Notes: a model not told the origin generated them from the sequence alone. 64,000 nt of DNA from Pseudoalteromonas sp. NBT06-2 (GCF_002276045.1 NZ_NQMR01000007.1:41733-105732), one strand, 5' to 3'; shown: positions 17,825-28,964, counted from the first letter of the stretch. A program made the numbers and translations.

Positions 17825-18090
17825 AGATGAACGAGTATTTTTTTATCACCACAGGATCTTCAATACTCGCAATAATCTTAACCGTACCACCACATTGGTG
17901 ATATGTTTGGATCTCAATACCAAATACCCGCTTTAATCGTTGTGCCCAGTTCATGCCTTTATGTTTGGTCTTGTTTAACTGTTGCAGACTTTAAGTGCTT
18001 ACCGAGCTTGGTTGTTACTTGAGTTCAGTGCTGACTGTTAGGTGTAAATACGCCATGATCAATTCATCGGGAATTAATTAAGGCAGTTAA
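17825..18090 (-). pseudogene. IS91-family transposase C-terminal relic
   Basis: On the minus strand, three short stretches read like the C-terminus of IS91-type transposases: ALINSR with DHGVFTPNSQH near 18045-18090, then MNWAQRLKRVFGIEIQ, then QCGGTVKIIASIEDPVVIKK down to about 17838. Two stops and a frameshift interrupt them, and the catalytic part is absent. This marks an old insertion in the csp-pstS interval. Confidence 0.7.
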
Positions 18091-18629
18091 TCTTGCCCGA
18101 AGGGTGATAAACACAATGTATTTAAATAGCCCACTTAAATGCTAAATTTTATTTTAAAAGAACCGCATTATCATTGACATTAATCACGCTGAACATGTAA
18201 ATAATCCTTTTATGATTAGTAAAATAAATAAGAATGTCCATAATAAAAAATAGATCTAAGGTAATTTATCAGCGCGAATAACAGTACTAAAAATTAAAAA
18301 TCAATGGGTTAGAAGTTATTGTCAATTTGACTATTTTTTGAGATATACTCGCTAATAAATTTGATAATAGTGAACGCTACTATATTGAAATAATAAATAG
18401 ATTAGTTTAGTGCTTCAGGGATTATTCAGTAAGATTAATAAAAATAAAGTTTATCAGAAGTTAATAGTTTAGTATAAAGTGATTTTAAGCCTACTAGAAA
18501 GAAGCCTAAAAATATTTACAGTTGCTACTAAGGTAGTACTAAATACGGTTTTATATGCCAATAAAAGTGAAATATCACGAACTCAATAGACATATCGAAT
18601 TAATGAATTCCGCATTAGAATTTATAAGG
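18091..18629. other. AT-rich non-coding stretch, nothing recognised
   Basis: About 540 bp between the IS91 relic and the pstS terminator. I see no ORF with codon structure, no clear repeat shared with the rest of the window and no RNA gene. Confidence 0.4.
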
Positions 18630-18653
18630 AAAAACCGCCCTAACGGGCGGTTT
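18630..18653 (-). terminator. terminator of pstS
   Basis: AACCGCCC (18633-18640), loop TAAC, GGGCGGTT (18645-18652). Read on the minus strand it is followed by a T-run. It sits 32 nt past the pstS stop. Confidence 0.85.
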
Positions 18654-18684
18654 GCTGCTTAATAATTCAGGGTAAATTGAACTA

Positions 18685-19650
18685 TTATAATCCGATTTTA
18701 GCTAATTCTTTTTTAACTAACTTAGCTGAAAGTGGCACATAACCATCTTTTTCAACAATGCCTTGACCTGTTTGCGACAATACCATTTTTAAGAATTGTG
18801 CTTCAATTGGTGCTAAAGGCTTATTAGGATGCTTGTTTACGTAAAGGTATAAGAAACGCGATAATGGATACTTACCTTTAGCTACATTATCTAAAGTTGC
18901 ATCAACATAGTTAGTGCCTTTTTTAGCTAAAGGTACAGTACGCACACCAGAAGTTTTGTAACCAATACCTGAGTAACCTATAGCATTAACTGATGAAGAA
19001 ATTGATTGTACTACAGATGCCGAACCTGGCTGTTCATTTACATTACTACGGAAATCACCTTTACATAGTGCTTTCTTTTTAAAGTAACCATAAGTACCAG
19101 ATACTGAGTTACGACCATATAATTGGACATCTTTACCAGCCCAGTTACCGCTAAGACCAACATCACTCCAACGGCTCACTTGAGAACCTGAACCACATTT
19201 ACGAGTAGAAGAGAAAATAGCATCAACTTGAGAGATAGTTAAACCTTCAATTGGGTTGTCTTTATGAACAAATACCGCTAATGCATCAATAGCAACACGA
19301 ATTTGAGTTGGCTTGTAACCGTGGCGCTTTTCAAATGCTTCTATTTCTTTAGATTTCATTTGACGGCTCATAGGACCGAAGTTTGAAGTACCTTCTGTTA
19401 AAGCTGGTGGCGCAGTAGAAGAACCAGCAGCTTGAATTTGAATATTAACATTAGGGTATATACGCTTATACTCTTCAGCCCAATAAGTCATCATGTTTGC
19501 TAATGTATCAGAGCCAACAGATGAAAAGTTACCAGTAACACCACGTGTTTTATTATATTCTGGAATTGATTTATCTAGTGCAGCAACATTAGCGGATACT
19601 AAAGTTGTAAGTGTTAGGCCCATAGCGGCAAATAAATTTTTAAATTTCAT
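18685..19650 (-). CDS. pstS: phosphate ABC transporter substrate-binding protein
   Basis: 321 residues from MKFKNLF, with a signal peptide ending about AALD. PstS-like phosphate-binding motifs: [11 protein letters not shown] at the N-terminus, then [35 protein letters not shown] and [11 protein letters not shown]. It is a periplasmic phosphate binder. The start at 19650 has GGAG 7 nt upstream; the upstream TTG (19662) lies before that site. pstCAB is not adjacent, but phoR and phoB lie just upstream and a PHO box is at 20025-20042. Confidence 0.88.
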   Translation of the reverse strand: MKFKNLFAAMGLTLTTLVSANVAALDKSIPEYNKTRGVTGNFSSVGSDTLANMMTYWAEEYKRIYPNVNIQIQAAGSSTAPPALTEGTSNFGPMSRQMKSKEIEAFEKRHGYKPTQIRVAIDALAVFVHKDNPIEGLTISQVDAIFSSTRKCGSGSQVSRWSDVGLSGNWAGKDVQLYGRNSVSGTYGYFKKKALCKGDFRSNVNEQPGSASVVQSISSSVNAIGYSGIGYKTSGVRTVPLAKKGTNYVDATLDNVAKGKYPLSRFLYLYVNKHPNKPLAPIEAQFLKMVLSQTGQGIVEKDGYVPLSAKLVKKELAKIGL

Positions 19651-19700
19651 TGGTAACTCCAATCATTCTCAATTTGTGAAGTCTATTTTAAACTTCGTTC

Positions 19701-19975
19701 TATAAACACCCATACTATTTCAAAATACAGAATTCAGTTGGAATTAAAAACGCTTTAAACTTAAACAATACAAATGAATGAAGGCATAGCTATTCTCTTT
19801 CAAATTCATCTAACACAGTATAAAGCGTTTCTAAACCAACCTTGCGGGATCTTCTGAGCAAGTCATGTTCGTTGTTCCATTTTCTTTTAAGGGACAATCA
19901 TTAATATAAAGATGCGCCTAGTTCATGAATTGCTCATTCGTCCTGAAACTCGTATTCTAAAGTAGCATGGGTATG
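19701..19975. repeat. degenerate TATACCC-family element upstream of pstS
   Basis: The left part (CACCCATACTATTTCAAAAT, then GAATTCAGTTGGAATT and AAACGCTTTA) tracks the element at 52689-52870. The right part (CTTGCGGGATCTTCTGAGCA, then CCTGAAACTCGTATTCTAAAG and TAGCATGGGTAT) tracks its other end. The centre also contains GATGCGCCTAGTTCATGAATT, the reverse complement of part of type A. It is diverged and occupies most of the space between the PHO box and pstS. Confidence 0.65.
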
Positions 19976-20024
19976 TAACTGCGACTATTATTATCACTTT
20001 CAATGACAGTTAGATTACTACTTT

Positions 20025-20042
20025 ATGACAGTTTTATGACCT
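20025..20042 (-). promoter_or_regulatory. PHO box upstream of pstS
   Basis: On the minus strand AGGTCAT-AAAA-CTGTCAT, the 7-4-7 pattern of PhoB sites (CTGTCAT-N4-CTGTCAT). A further CTGTCAT half-site (plus strand ATGACAG) lies 21-22 bp further toward pstS, at 20003-20009. The PHO box is about 375 nt before the pstS start codon. Confidence 0.7.
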
Positions 20043-20160
20043 ACATGCCCGTGCTACTTGGAAATGTAGGTTTCAGAGCTTGAGTAGGATCGAGTACAAG
20101 GCATGATTTGTAATTCATGATTATGAATCATAACGCCGTTATCGTTTTCTACCCAATCTC
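20043..20160. repeat. intergenic repeat, type B copy 2
   Basis: It starts ATGCCCGTGCTACTTGG and shares AGGTTTCAGAGCTTGAGTAGG, GGCATGATTTGTAATTCAT and GAATCATAACGCCGTTATCG with the other B copies. It begins right after the PHO box and ends at the phoR stop. Confidence 0.7.
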
Positions 20161-20162
20161 AA

Positions 20163-21461
20163 TTAGAATTTCTTAACGCGTTCACTTGAAAAGCTAAAAG
20201 AAAAACAAGAACCTTGCCCTACTTTACTTACGATATCTAAATGAGACTCATGGCGTGACAATACATGTTTAGTGATTGCTAAACCTAATCCTGAGCCACC
20301 CGTTTTACGAGAACGAGCCTGATCTACACGATAAAACCGCTCAGTTAAACGACCAATATGCTCAGGAGCAATGCCATCACCATTATCATAAACAGCAAAG
20401 TAAGGCTCTGCATCTTTAATTTTCCATACAATACGTATATGCCCAGGCTCTGGAATATAATGTATGGCATTAAAAATTAAATTAGAGAATGCACTTCTTA
20501 GCTCTTCAACTTTACCGAACATAAACAGCTTTTGATCAATATCTAATTCTATGACATGCTTTTTATCTATATTTAGTGTTTCTGTTTGAATTAAAATGAG
20601 CTTTAACATATTAGGAACATCTACTAACTCATCTTGCTCGGTTTTACGTGGACCTTCCATTCGAGATAAAATCAGCAATTGATTTACTAGTGCATTCATT
20701 CTCTGACACTGCTCTGACATAGTGCCATGCGCTTTGCCCCAAACACCCAATGGTGGCATAGACTCAGCATCCATCATTTCAAGATAACCAGAAATCACGG
20801 TAAGTGGCGTTCTTAATTCGTGTGATACATTAGCAACAAAATCTTTGCGGATTTGCTCTAACATTTTTAATTCGGTGACATCACGAACTACAACCATAAG
20901 TTGTGTTTCATATGGCATAACACGAAATTCAAGCATTTGTTCGGTACCTAAAGGTGAGTCTAATTCAAGTGGTTCATAGTAATCATTTGCCTGCATATAA
21001 TGAGCAAATTTAGGATGACGAATTAAATTATCTAACCTTTGACCACTATCACCTGGCCATTCTAATCCAAGTACGTGAACAGCAAGTTTATTACACCAGA
21101 CTATGCTCAAGTCTTTTTGCAATACAATTACCGCATCAGGAACTGCTTCCGCACCTTCACGAAAACGTTTAATCAAACCTGCAAGTTCATTGCGTTTATC
21201 TCTGTGGCGATGTTGTAGTCGATAAATGCCATCAAAAATTTGCTCCCAACTCCCTTCTCCTTCAGGTGGGTTAAAGCTTTTTTGGTTATGCAGCCAATCA
21301 CTTAATCTATATAACTGTTTATAATGCCAAAATAATAAACTGGCAGTCCCTAAAAATAAAAGTAAAAAAGGAGCCCCTATTAGGACTCCGATCAGTGATA
21401 ATGGTAAAAAATATATAAATAAACGCTGCATTAAAGTGCGTTTATTAATCACTCTGAACAT
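20163..21461 (-). CDS. phoR: phosphate regulon sensor histidine kinase PhoR
   Basis: 432 residues. Two N-terminal membrane segments (about residues 12-48) come first, then a PAS domain (AVPDAVIVLQKDLSIVWCNK). The H-box FVANVSHELRTPLTVISGYLE follows, then the ATPase domain with NLIFNAIHYIPEPG, DNGDGI and GGSGLGLAITKHV. PhoR phosphorylates PhoB when phosphate is scarce. GAGAG is 8 nt before the ATG. phoB lies 27 nt upstream in the same operon. Confidence 0.95.
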   Translation of the reverse strand: MFRVINKRTLMQRLFIYFLPLSLIGVLIGAPFLLLFLGTASLLFWHYKQLYRLSDWLHNQKSFNPPEGEGSWEQIFDGIYRLQHRHRDKRNELAGLIKRFREGAEAVPDAVIVLQKDLSIVWCNKLAVHVLGLEWPGDSGQRLDNLIRHPKFAHYMQANDYYEPLELDSPLGTEQMLEFRVMPYETQLMVVVRDVTELKMLEQIRKDFVANVSHELRTPLTVISGYLEMMDAESMPPLGVWGKAHGTMSEQCQRMNALVNQLLILSRMEGPRKTEQDELVDVPNMLKLILIQTETLNIDKKHVIELDIDQKLFMFGKVEELRSAFSNLIFNAIHYIPEPGHIRIVWKIKDAEPYFAVYDNGDGIAPEHIGRLTERFYRVDQARSRKTGGSGLGLAITKHVLSRHESHLDIVSKVGQGSCFSFSFSSERVKKF

Positions 21462-21488
21462 AAAATAACTCTCGTTATTTGGTTTATA

Positions 21489-22178
21489 TTAAACCTTATT
21501 TGAAAAACGATAACCTGAACCGCGAACTGTTTGCACTAATTTATCATGTGCACTAGTGATTGCTTTTCTTAAACGACGAATATGCACATCAACAGTACGA
21601 TCTTCAACATATACATTAGTGCCCCAAACTTGATCTAATAATTGTTCACGACTGTAAACACGTTCAGGATGAGTCATAAAGAAGTGTAATAACTTAAATT
21701 CTGTGGGCCCCATATCTAGCTCTTTCCCTGAAGAAGTAACACGATGAGAGATAGGATCTAATCGTAAACCATGCACTTCTATTGATTCTTCTAAAGCTGT
21801 AGGTGAAACTCTTCGAATAACAGCTTTGATACGTGCCATAAGTTCTTTTGGAGAAAAAGGTTTAGTGACATAGTCGTCAGCACCAACTTCTAAGCCTTTG
21901 ATTTTATCTTCTTCTTCACCACGAGCTGTAAGCATGATAATAGGGATTTTTCGAGTATGGTCATTTTGTTTAATTTTTTTAGCTATCTGAATACCACTGG
22001 TATCTGGTAACATCCAATCTAACAAGATCAATTCAGGATATGGTTCAATAGCAAGTGCTTCCATAGCAGAATTATAATCTTCAGCTTCAACAGCTTGATA
22101 ACCATTTTGCTCAAGTACAAACACCAACATTTCTCTGATGGGTGCTTCATCATCAACTACAAGTATTTTTCGTGACAT
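21489..22178 (-). CDS. phoB: phosphate regulon response regulator PhoB
   Basis: 229 residues. Receiver domain: [14 protein letters not shown], phospho-acceptor Asp in [10 protein letters not shown], then [10 protein letters not shown] and the Lys in DDYVTKPF. The C-terminal winged helix has [26 protein letters not shown] and [12 protein letters not shown]. Promoter sequences 50 nt upstream contain a PHO box, so autoregulation is likely. Confidence 0.96.
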   Translation of the reverse strand: MSRKILVVDDEAPIREMLVFVLEQNGYQAVEAEDYNSAMEALAIEPYPELILLDWMLPDTSGIQIAKKIKQNDHTRKIPIIMLTARGEEEDKIKGLEVGADDYVTKPFSPKELMARIKAVIRRVSPTALEESIEVHGLRLDPISHRVTSSGKELDMGPTEFKLLHFFMTHPERVYSREQLLDQVWGTNVYVEDRTVDVHIRRLRKAITSAHDKLVQTVRGSGYRFSNKV

Positions 22179-22228
22179 TCCTAATTATCTCTTAAAGTTC
22201 CTAATTACATTCATTATTATGATTAAAT

Positions 22229-22246
22229 ATGACAGTTTTATGAACC
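22229..22246 (-). promoter_or_regulatory. PHO box upstream of phoB
   Basis: On the minus strand GGTTCAT-AAAA-CTGTCAT. The second half and the AAAA spacer are the same as in the site upstream of pstS. It lies 51-68 nt before the phoB start codon. Confidence 0.7.
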
Positions 22247-22451
22247 TTGGATAGATAATAGCCCATTAGTTCATATTGATTTACTTTGACCGAAACACAT
22301 TAACAGATAAAATCACATTAATTAACATAATAATAACATGAATTCTGGTAAGAATATTAAACTCAATATATTATTAATTCAATCAAACCTAAAGTACTTG
22401 ATTTTGATTTGCTCATGTTAGATTTTGATAACTGCTTACTACTACCAAGTT

Positions 22452-22611
22452 TATACCCATGTTACTTCAAAATGCATGTTTCAGAGTTATCTGAACGAAA
22501 CCAATTCAAGGCGTGTTAATGCAAGGAGTGGCACCTTTCAAACCAACGCAACGATGAAGTGAGTTTGTTCTGAAGCTCCGTCTCGGCGAGTTTAAACAGA
22601 TCAAACTATAA
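22452..22611. repeat. type C repeat, half copy, inverted orientation
   Basis: TATACCCATGTTACTTCAAA, then GCATGTTTCAGAGTTATCTGA and CCAACGCAACGATGAAGT up to CTCGGCGAGTTTAAACAG. It matches the reverse complement of the right half of the element at 39210-39466 and stops at the centre of symmetry. Confidence 0.7.
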
Positions 22612-22743
22612 TAACGTATCTGCTAACTTACCATTTAGGTACGTTACAATTGATATCATCGAAAAACCAGTAAATTATGCCAAATTAACGCAAAAACTTC
22701 AGTATTACTGATACTTGCTCAAAAAGATTGAAATTGATGCTAA

Positions 22744-22908
22744 AACAGTTATCTAAAACAAATAACCTGGCAAAAAAATATACTGCAACATGCGTTGTTT
22801 GTAGGTCTAGATAATCAAGAAAAAATTAAATATAACAGAAACGACTTTAAAGACATTAATCATGCTATTGATAAAATGTTTAGTTTTGGATCGTATTATA
22901 AATCATAA
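22744..22908 (+). pseudogene. possible orphan 3' gene fragment
   Basis: An open stretch of 54 codons with no start ends LFVGLDNQEKIKYNRNDF and then HAIDKMFSFGSYYKS before the stop at 22906-22908. The composition looks protein-like, but I do not recognise a family. It may be the tail of a decayed gene, or chance in AT-rich DNA. Confidence 0.25.
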
Positions 22909-23239
22909 AGCAGATCTGAAATTTAATAAATTGTTTCAATTACGTTGTAACAAGGTCTGAGACTAAAACAACTTTTAGTGAATAAACGATGATCTTTGAG
23001 ATCAATTTATTACTAGCTAAAGTGGTAAGCTTTCATTTCAGATCATTTTTTTACTTAGATGATTTTAATTTAATAAACTTTGATTGATTTACCTACATAA
23101 GTAGTTGGTTATTTACTCTAGAATGACTAAAAGTCTCAATAGATACTATCATAGTTAGTAAAATTACGATCTCAGTGAATAAAAACTGATCACACCCATT
23201 AAATTATGATCTGTCTTAGTTTAATTATGATCCGGGTAC
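22909..23239. other. AT-rich non-coding stretch
   Basis: 331 bp up to the fba terminator. It has several short GATC-containing palindromes (for example GATCTTTGAGATC) and two near-copies of TTATGATC. I see no gene or clear regulatory site. Confidence 0.35.
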
Positions 23240-23264
23240 AAAAAAGCCCTCACTATGAGGGCTT
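23240..23264 (-). terminator. terminator of the epd-pgk-fba operon
   Basis: AAGCCCTCA, loop CTA, TGAGGGCTT. On the minus strand a T-run follows. It lies 33 nt past the fba stop. Confidence 0.85.
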
Positions 23265-23297
23265 AAAGTTATGATCTTTATAACTTGCGTAAATGAA

Positions 23298-24362
23298 CTA
23301 CTTTACTTGAGGCGTTAACTCACCTGCAGCATATTTCATTGACATCGCATCAAGTGAAATCGATTTTAGTTTACCTGCTTGACCGGCTGTACCAAATGCT
23401 TCATAACGGTCGATACAGATGTCAGTCATAGCTTGCGTAGCGGCAGCTAAGAATTTACGAGGATCAAAGTTCGCCGGATTTTCAGCTAAATGACGACGGA
23501 TAGCACCTGTAGAAGCTAAACGTAAATCAGTATCTATATTAACTTTGCGAACGCCGTGCTTAATACCTTCAACGATTTGTTCAACTGGCACACCGTAAGT
23601 TTCAGGCATCTCGCCACCAAATTCATTAATCACTTTTAACCACTCTTGTGGTACAGATGATGAACCATGCATAACTAAATGCGTATTAGGGATGCGTTTA
23701 TGGATTGCCTTGATTTGATCTATTGCTAAGATATCATCAGTTGGTGGACGAGAAAATTTGTAAGCACCATGAGAAGTACCACAAGCAATCGCTAATGCAT
23801 CAACATTTGTTTTCTTAACAAAGTCAGCAGCTTCTTCAGGATCAGTTAAAAGTTGCTCTAGTGATAATTTACCAACAGCACCAATACCATCTTCCTCACC
23901 CGCTTCACCCGTTTCTAATGAACCAAGCACACCTAGCTCCCCTTCAACAGAAACACCACATGCATGTGCCATTTCAACAGTACGACGTGTTACATCTACG
24001 TTATATTCATAAGTTGAAGCTGTTTTACCATCTTCAAATAAAGAACCATCCATCATTACTGATGAAAAACCTAATTGGATCGAACGCTGACAAATTGCAG
24101 GTGATGTACCGTGATCCTGATGCATAACAACAGGAATATGTGGCCATTCTTCAATTGCAGCTAAAATCATATGACGAATGAAAGGGGCACCAGCGTATTT
24201 ACGCGCACCAGCTGAACCTTGTACGATCACGGGGCTGTTAGTTTTATCAGCCGCTTCCATTATTGCACGCATTTGCTCTTGGTTATTTACGTTAAACGCC
24301 GGAACGCCATAACCATTTTCAGCTGCATGGTCCAAAAGTTGACGCATACTAATTAAAGCCAT
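23298..24362 (-). CDS. fba: class II fructose-bisphosphate aldolase
   Basis: 354 residues. Class II zinc aldolase motifs: [21 protein letters not shown] (zinc His and catalytic Asp), [23 protein letters not shown] and [21 protein letters not shown] follows. Length and motifs fit the class IIB type found in many marine gammaproteobacteria, not the E. coli FbaA type. It reversibly splits fructose 1,6-bisphosphate. It is last of epd-pgk-fba, 153 nt after pgk. A small palindrome CTTAGA-ATAG-TCTAAG (24395-24410) lies in that gap. Confidence 0.94.
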   Translation of the reverse strand: MALISMRQLLDHAAENGYGVPAFNVNNQEQMRAIMEAADKTNSPVIVQGSAGARKYAGAPFIRHMILAAIEEWPHIPVVMHQDHGTSPAICQRSIQLGFSSVMMDGSLFEDGKTASTYEYNVDVTRRTVEMAHACGVSVEGELGVLGSLETGEAGEEDGIGAVGKLSLEQLLTDPEEAADFVKKTNVDALAIACGTSHGAYKFSRPPTDDILAIDQIKAIHKRIPNTHLVMHGSSSVPQEWLKVINEFGGEMPETYGVPVEQIVEGIKHGVRKVNIDTDLRLASTGAIRRHLAENPANFDPRKFLAAATQAMTDICIDRYEAFGTAGQAGKLKSISLDAMSMKYAAGELTPQVK

Positions 24363-24515
24363 TTTGCTTTCTCCAATTGTTGATAGTATTCACCCTTAGA
24401 ATAGTCTAAGTAACTTACTATCGGGTTTTGAACGAGTTATTTAATAACTAAATTAAATTGTGAGAGTTAAATTTAGCTATTATTTGAAATTATAGGGAGA
24501 TAACCCCCCACTACA

Positions 24516-25691
24516 TTATTTAGCGCGTTGCTCTAACATTTCAACAGCAGGTAATTTTTTACCTTCTAAGAACTCTAAGAATGCACCACCGCCAGTTGAG
24601 ATGTAAGATATTTTATCCGCAACATTATATTTATCAATAGCTGCTAACGTATCTCCGCCACCAGCGATTGAAAAAGCGCTAGACTCAGCAATTGCATTTG
24701 CAATCGCTTGCGTACCATTACCAAATTGGTCAAACTCAAATACGCCAACAGGGCCATTCCAAACAACTGTACCTGCATTTTTAATTATTTCAGCTAATGC
24801 GCTAGCAGAATCTGGACCAATATCAAAAATCATATCTCCACATAATACATCTTCAACATTTTTAAGTGTTGCGACTGCTGATTCTGAAAACTCAGAAGCA
24901 ACAACAACATCAGTTGGTACTGGAATATCACCATTATTAGCTTGAGCTGCAGAAACTAAACGCTTAGCTTCATCAATTAAATCTGCTTCAAATAATGATT
25001 TACCTACTTCATGATCTGCAGCTGCAATAAAGGTATTAGCAATCCCTCCCCCACAAACAAGCTGATCAACAATAGTCGATAATGAATCTAATACTGTAAG
25101 TTTAGTCGAAACTTTAGAACCACCAACTATAGCAACAAATGGACGAGCTGGATTATCAAGCGCTTTGCCTAAAGCTTCTAATTCAGCAGCTAAAAGCGGA
25201 CCAGCACAAGCTGTATTTGCGTATAAGCCAACACCATGTGTTGAGGCTTGTGCACGATGCGCTGTACCAAATGCATCCATTACATATACGTCACATAAAG
25301 CTGCTAATTGTTTTGCTAATACCTCGTCATTTTTCTTTTCGCCTTTATTGAAACGTACGTTTTCAAAAACAACAACTTCGTTGTCATTAATTTCAACACC
25401 GTTTAAATAATCTTTTTCAAGACGAACATTTTGCTCTAAAGCATCATTTAAATAATCTACAATTGGAGATAAAGAAAAATCATTTGCATATTCACCTTCA
25501 GTTGGGCGACCTAGGTGAGACATTACCATTACTTTAGCGCCTTTTTCTAAAGCTAATTTAATAGTAGGCAAAGAGGCACGAATACGCGCATCAGAAGTCA
25601 CTTTTCCATCCTTGACTGGCACATTAAGATCTTCACGAATTAATACACGCTTACCTAATAAATCTAGATCTGCCATTTTAATGACTGACAT
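24516..25691 (-). CDS. pgk: phosphoglycerate kinase
   Basis: 391 residues. PGK motifs: [67 protein letters not shown] and [10 protein letters not shown]. It makes ATP from 1,3-bisphosphoglycerate. AAGGAG precedes the ATG. It sits 57 nt downstream of epd on the same strand. Confidence 0.97.
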   Translation of the reverse strand: MSVIKMADLDLLGKRVLIREDLNVPVKDGKVTSDARIRASLPTIKLALEKGAKVMVMSHLGRPTEGEYANDFSLSPIVDYLNDALEQNVRLEKDYLNGVEINDNEVVVFENVRFNKGEKKNDEVLAKQLAALCDVYVMDAFGTAHRAQASTHGVGLYANTACAGPLLAAELEALGKALDNPARPFVAIVGGSKVSTKLTVLDSLSTIVDQLVCGGGIANTFIAAADHEVGKSLFEADLIDEAKRLVSAAQANNGDIPVPTDVVVASEFSESAVATLKNVEDVLCGDMIFDIGPDSASALAEIIKNAGTVVWNGPVGVFEFDQFGNGTQAIANAIAESSAFSIAGGGDTLAAIDKYNVADKISYISTGGGAFLEFLEGKKLPAVEMLEQRAK

Positions 25692-25748
25692 GAAATTCTC
25701 CTTAGTTAATTAAATACTGCACTTAAATTTTGGGGTTAATTAATTTCT

Positions 25749-26762
25749 TTATTTGGCAAGCATCATAGCTTTAGCCGTATCTAACATGCGGTTTGCAAAA
25801 CCCCATTCGTTATCACACCATACTAAACATTTAACTAAACGTTTATGGCTTACACGGGTTTGAGTTCCGTCAATAATGCTTGAATGTGGATCATGATTAA
25901 AATCAATTGATACTAGTGGTTCTTCGGTATAACTTAAGATACCAGAGAGTCTTTCATTAGTGGTAGACGATAAAGCCAAATTAACCTGCTCTATCGTTAC
26001 ATCTGCATGCGTTGTAATGCTTAAATCCATAGCTGTAACATTTATTGTTGGTACTCGCATAGCTATCGCTTCAAAACGGCCTTCAAATTTAGGCAAAATT
26101 CTTTCAATACCACGGGCTAACTTTGTATCAACCGGAATAATAGATTGGCTTGCTGCACGAGTGCGGCGTAAATCAGGGTGATAAGCATCAATAACTTGCT
26201 GATCATGCATTGATGCATGAATTGTTGTTATTGCACCTGATTCAATTCCAAATGCATCATCAAGTACTTTAATTACTGGCACGATACAATTCGTGGTACA
26301 AGAACCATTAGAAACTATCACATCTTCTGCTATTAGTTCATCATCATTAATACCATATACAATAGTGGCATCCATATTAGAGTCAGCAGGTTGTGAAAAC
26401 AATACTTTTTTAGCGCCCGCATTAATATGTAGCATGGCATGTTCACGAGAATGAAATATACCAGTACATTCAAGTACCACATCTATTTCTAAGTCATGCC
26501 AAGGTAAAGATTCTGGTGATTTTTCACTAAAAAGTGCAATACGGTCTTGTTGAACTGTTAAACAATTAACATCAAGAGACACATCAAATTGAAAACGACC
26601 ATGCGATGTATCATACTTTAATAAGTGTGCAATACCTTTAGGATCTGCAAGCTCATTAATTGCGACAATTTGAAATTGATCGGTGAGTTTTGCTTCATAT
26701 AAAGCACGTACAATATTACGGCCTATTCGGCCAAAACCATTAATTGCTAATTTTATTGCCAT
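25749..26762 (-). CDS. epd: D-erythrose-4-phosphate dehydrogenase
   Basis: 337 residues with a GAPDH-type fold: [17 protein letters not shown], catalytic [12 protein letters not shown], and the C-terminal [10 protein letters not shown]. Features such as [21 protein letters not shown] and the epd-pgk-fba order favour erythrose-4-phosphate dehydrogenase (pyridoxal phosphate branch) over GapA. GapA activity cannot be excluded from sequence alone. Confidence 0.87.
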   Translation of the reverse strand: MAIKLAINGFGRIGRNIVRALYEAKLTDQFQIVAINELADPKGIAHLLKYDTSHGRFQFDVSLDVNCLTVQQDRIALFSEKSPESLPWHDLEIDVVLECTGIFHSREHAMLHINAGAKKVLFSQPADSNMDATIVYGINDDELIAEDVIVSNGSCTTNCIVPVIKVLDDAFGIESGAITTIHASMHDQQVIDAYHPDLRRTRAASQSIIPVDTKLARGIERILPKFEGRFEAIAMRVPTINVTAMDLSITTHADVTIEQVNLALSSTTNERLSGILSYTEEPLVSIDFNHDPHSSIIDGTQTRVSHKRLVKCLVWCDNEWGFANRMLDTAKAMMLAK

Positions 26763-26885
26763 TGAAGTAAAAAGTTCTTAAAGAAACCATATCAAATTTG
26801 GTGGTATTGTAATCGACCTTGCCCCTGAACCCCAGAGAAAAATACCATTTATTTTTAGAGAAATTTTGAAGTTGATTTTTAAACA

Positions 26886-26925
26886 TAAAAAAAGATCATT
26901 GTTGTATCAACAAAGATCTTTTTAA
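26886..26925 (-). terminator. terminator downstream of tkt
   Basis: AAAGATCATTGTTG and CAACAAAGATCTTT form a long stem with one A-A mismatch and a TAT loop (26891-26921). A-rich and T-rich flanks make it usable in both directions. It lies 38 nt past the tkt stop. Confidence 0.85.
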
Positions 26926-26963
26926 AAAAATAAATGCTACTTTAGTCACATTTAATTTTTTGG

Positions 26964-28964
26964 CTAAAACAACTCTTTTGCTTTAGTCACGATGTTGTCA
27001 ACTGTGAAACCAAAGTGTTCAAATAACTCGTTTGCTGGAGCTGACTCACCAAATGTAGTCATACCTACAACAGCGCCATTTAAGCCAACATATTTGTACC
27101 AATAATCTGCAATGCCAGCTTCAATCGCTACGCGACGAGAAACTGCAACGGGTAAGACTGATTCTTTATATGCTGCATCTTGCGCTTCAAATACATCAGT
27201 AGATGGCAAAGAGACAACACGAACTGTTTTACCTGAATCACGTAACTGTGTAGCTGAATCTTGTGCTAATTGCACTTCAGAACCTGTTGCGATTAAAATT
27301 AAATCAGGGTTATTGTTTGTTGCGTTACAAGATAGTACGTAACCACCTTTAGCTACATTTGCTAATTGTTCAGTAGTACGCTCTTGCTGAGCTAAACCTT
27401 GACGTGTAAAGATAAGTGAAGTTGGACCGTCTTTACGTTCAATAGCTGATTTCCATGCAATTGCCGATTCAACTTGGTCACATGGACGCCAGTTATCAAG
27501 GTTTGGTGTTAAACGCATGCTTGCAATTTGCTCTACAGGTTGGTGAGTTGGACCATCTTCACCTAAGCCAATTGAATCATGCGTATAAACAAAAATAGCT
27601 GGTTGCTTCATTAATGCAGCCATACGTACCGCATTACGTGCGTATTCCATAAACATTAAGAAAGTAGCACCGTAAGGAATGAAACCTTTATGTAATGTAA
27701 TACCGTTCATGATTGCCGACATACCAAATTCACGTACACCGTAGTTGATGTAGTTACCAGATGCATCTGTACCGGTTAAGCTTTTAGATCCATCCCAGAT
27801 TGTTAGGTTAGATCCTGCTAAATCAGCTGATCCGCCCATAAACTCTGGTAACATAGGACCAAATGCATTTAATGCATTTTGTGATGCTTTACGTGTTGCA
27901 ATACCTGAAGGGTTAGCTTGTAACTCTTCAACGTATGCTTGTGATTTTTCAGCCCAATCAGCTGGTAACTCGCTATTTTGACGTCGTTCAAGTTCTGCAG
28001 CAAGTTCAGGATGAGCTGCTTTATAAGCATCAAATTTAGCATTCCAACTTGATTCAGAATCAGAACCTTTTGCTTTTGCATCCCAATCAGAATAAACATC
28101 TTGTGGAATTTCAAATGCACCATGTTTCCAGTTTAAGAATTCACGTGCAGCTGCAATTTCAGTGTCACCCAGTGGTGCACCGTGGCAATCATGGCTACCT
28201 GATTTATTAGGAGAACCGTAACCAATTACTGTTTTACAACAAATTAATGTTGGTTTTAAAGTCTCTGCACGTGCTTCATCAATTGCTGAACGAATTTCTT
28301 CACTGTTATGACCGTCAACGTTTGCGATTACGTGCCAACCGTATGCTTCAAAACGTGCAGGTGTATCGTCTGTAAACCAACCTTCAACTTCACCATCTAT
28401 TGAAATGCCATTGTCATCCCAAAATGCCACTAATTTACCTAAGCCTAATGTACCTGCTAATGAACATGCTTCATGAGAAACACCTTCCATTAAACACCCA
28501 TCACCTAGAAAAGTATAAGTGAAGTGATCTACGATATCGTGCCCTTCACGGTTAAACTGTGCGCCTAAAGATTTTTCGGCAATCGCCATACCAACAGCAT
28601 TAGTAATACCTTGTCCTAATGGACCTGTTGTTGTTTCAATGCCTGGCGCATAACCATATTCTGGATGACCTGGAGTTTTAGAGTCCATTTGACGAAAGTC
28701 TTTAAGGTCTTCAATTGAAAGTTGATAACCAGATAAATGAAGCAAAGAATATATCAGCATTGAACCATGACCGTTTGAAAGTATAAATCGGTCGCGATCA
28801 ACCCATTCTGGATTTGTTGGATTATGCTTTAGATAATCCCGCCATAAAACCTCTGCAATATCCGCCATACCCATAGGGGCACCCGGATGACCTGATTTGG
28901 CTTTTTGAACGGCGTCCATTGATAGGACCCTAATAGCATTTGCTAATTCTTTGCGAGATGGCAT
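26964..28964 (-). CDS. tkt: transketolase
   Basis: 666 residues from [12 protein letters not shown]. Motifs: [31 protein letters not shown] and [15 protein letters not shown]. The thiamine site [13 protein letters not shown] follows, then [19 protein letters not shown]. The start at 28964 is preferred to the in-frame ATG 23 codons upstream because the protein matches other transketolases from here and GAAGAAG precedes it. It moves two-carbon units in the pentose phosphate pathway. It is divergent from metK. Confidence 0.95.
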   Translation of the reverse strand: MPSRKELANAIRVLSMDAVQKAKSGHPGAPMGMADIAEVLWRDYLKHNPTNPEWVDRDRFILSNGHGSMLIYSLLHLSGYQLSIEDLKDFRQMDSKTPGHPEYGYAPGIETTTGPLGQGITNAVGMAIAEKSLGAQFNREGHDIVDHFTYTFLGDGCLMEGVSHEACSLAGTLGLGKLVAFWDDNGISIDGEVEGWFTDDTPARFEAYGWHVIANVDGHNSEEIRSAIDEARAETLKPTLICCKTVIGYGSPNKSGSHDCHGAPLGDTEIAAAREFLNWKHGAFEIPQDVYSDWDAKAKGSDSESSWNAKFDAYKAAHPELAAELERRQNSELPADWAEKSQAYVEELQANPSGIATRKASQNALNAFGPMLPEFMGGSADLAGSNLTIWDGSKSLTGTDASGNYINYGVREFGMSAIMNGITLHKGFIPYGATFLMFMEYARNAVRMAALMKQPAIFVYTHDSIGLGEDGPTHQPVEQIASMRLTPNLDNWRPCDQVESAIAWKSAIERKDGPTSLIFTRQGLAQQERTTEQLANVAKGGYVLSCNATNNNPDLILIATGSEVQLAQDSATQLRDSGKTVRVVSLPSTDVFEAQDAAYKESVLPVAVSRRVAIEAGIADYWYKYVGLNGAVVGMTTFGESAPANELFEHFGFTVDNIVTKAKELF

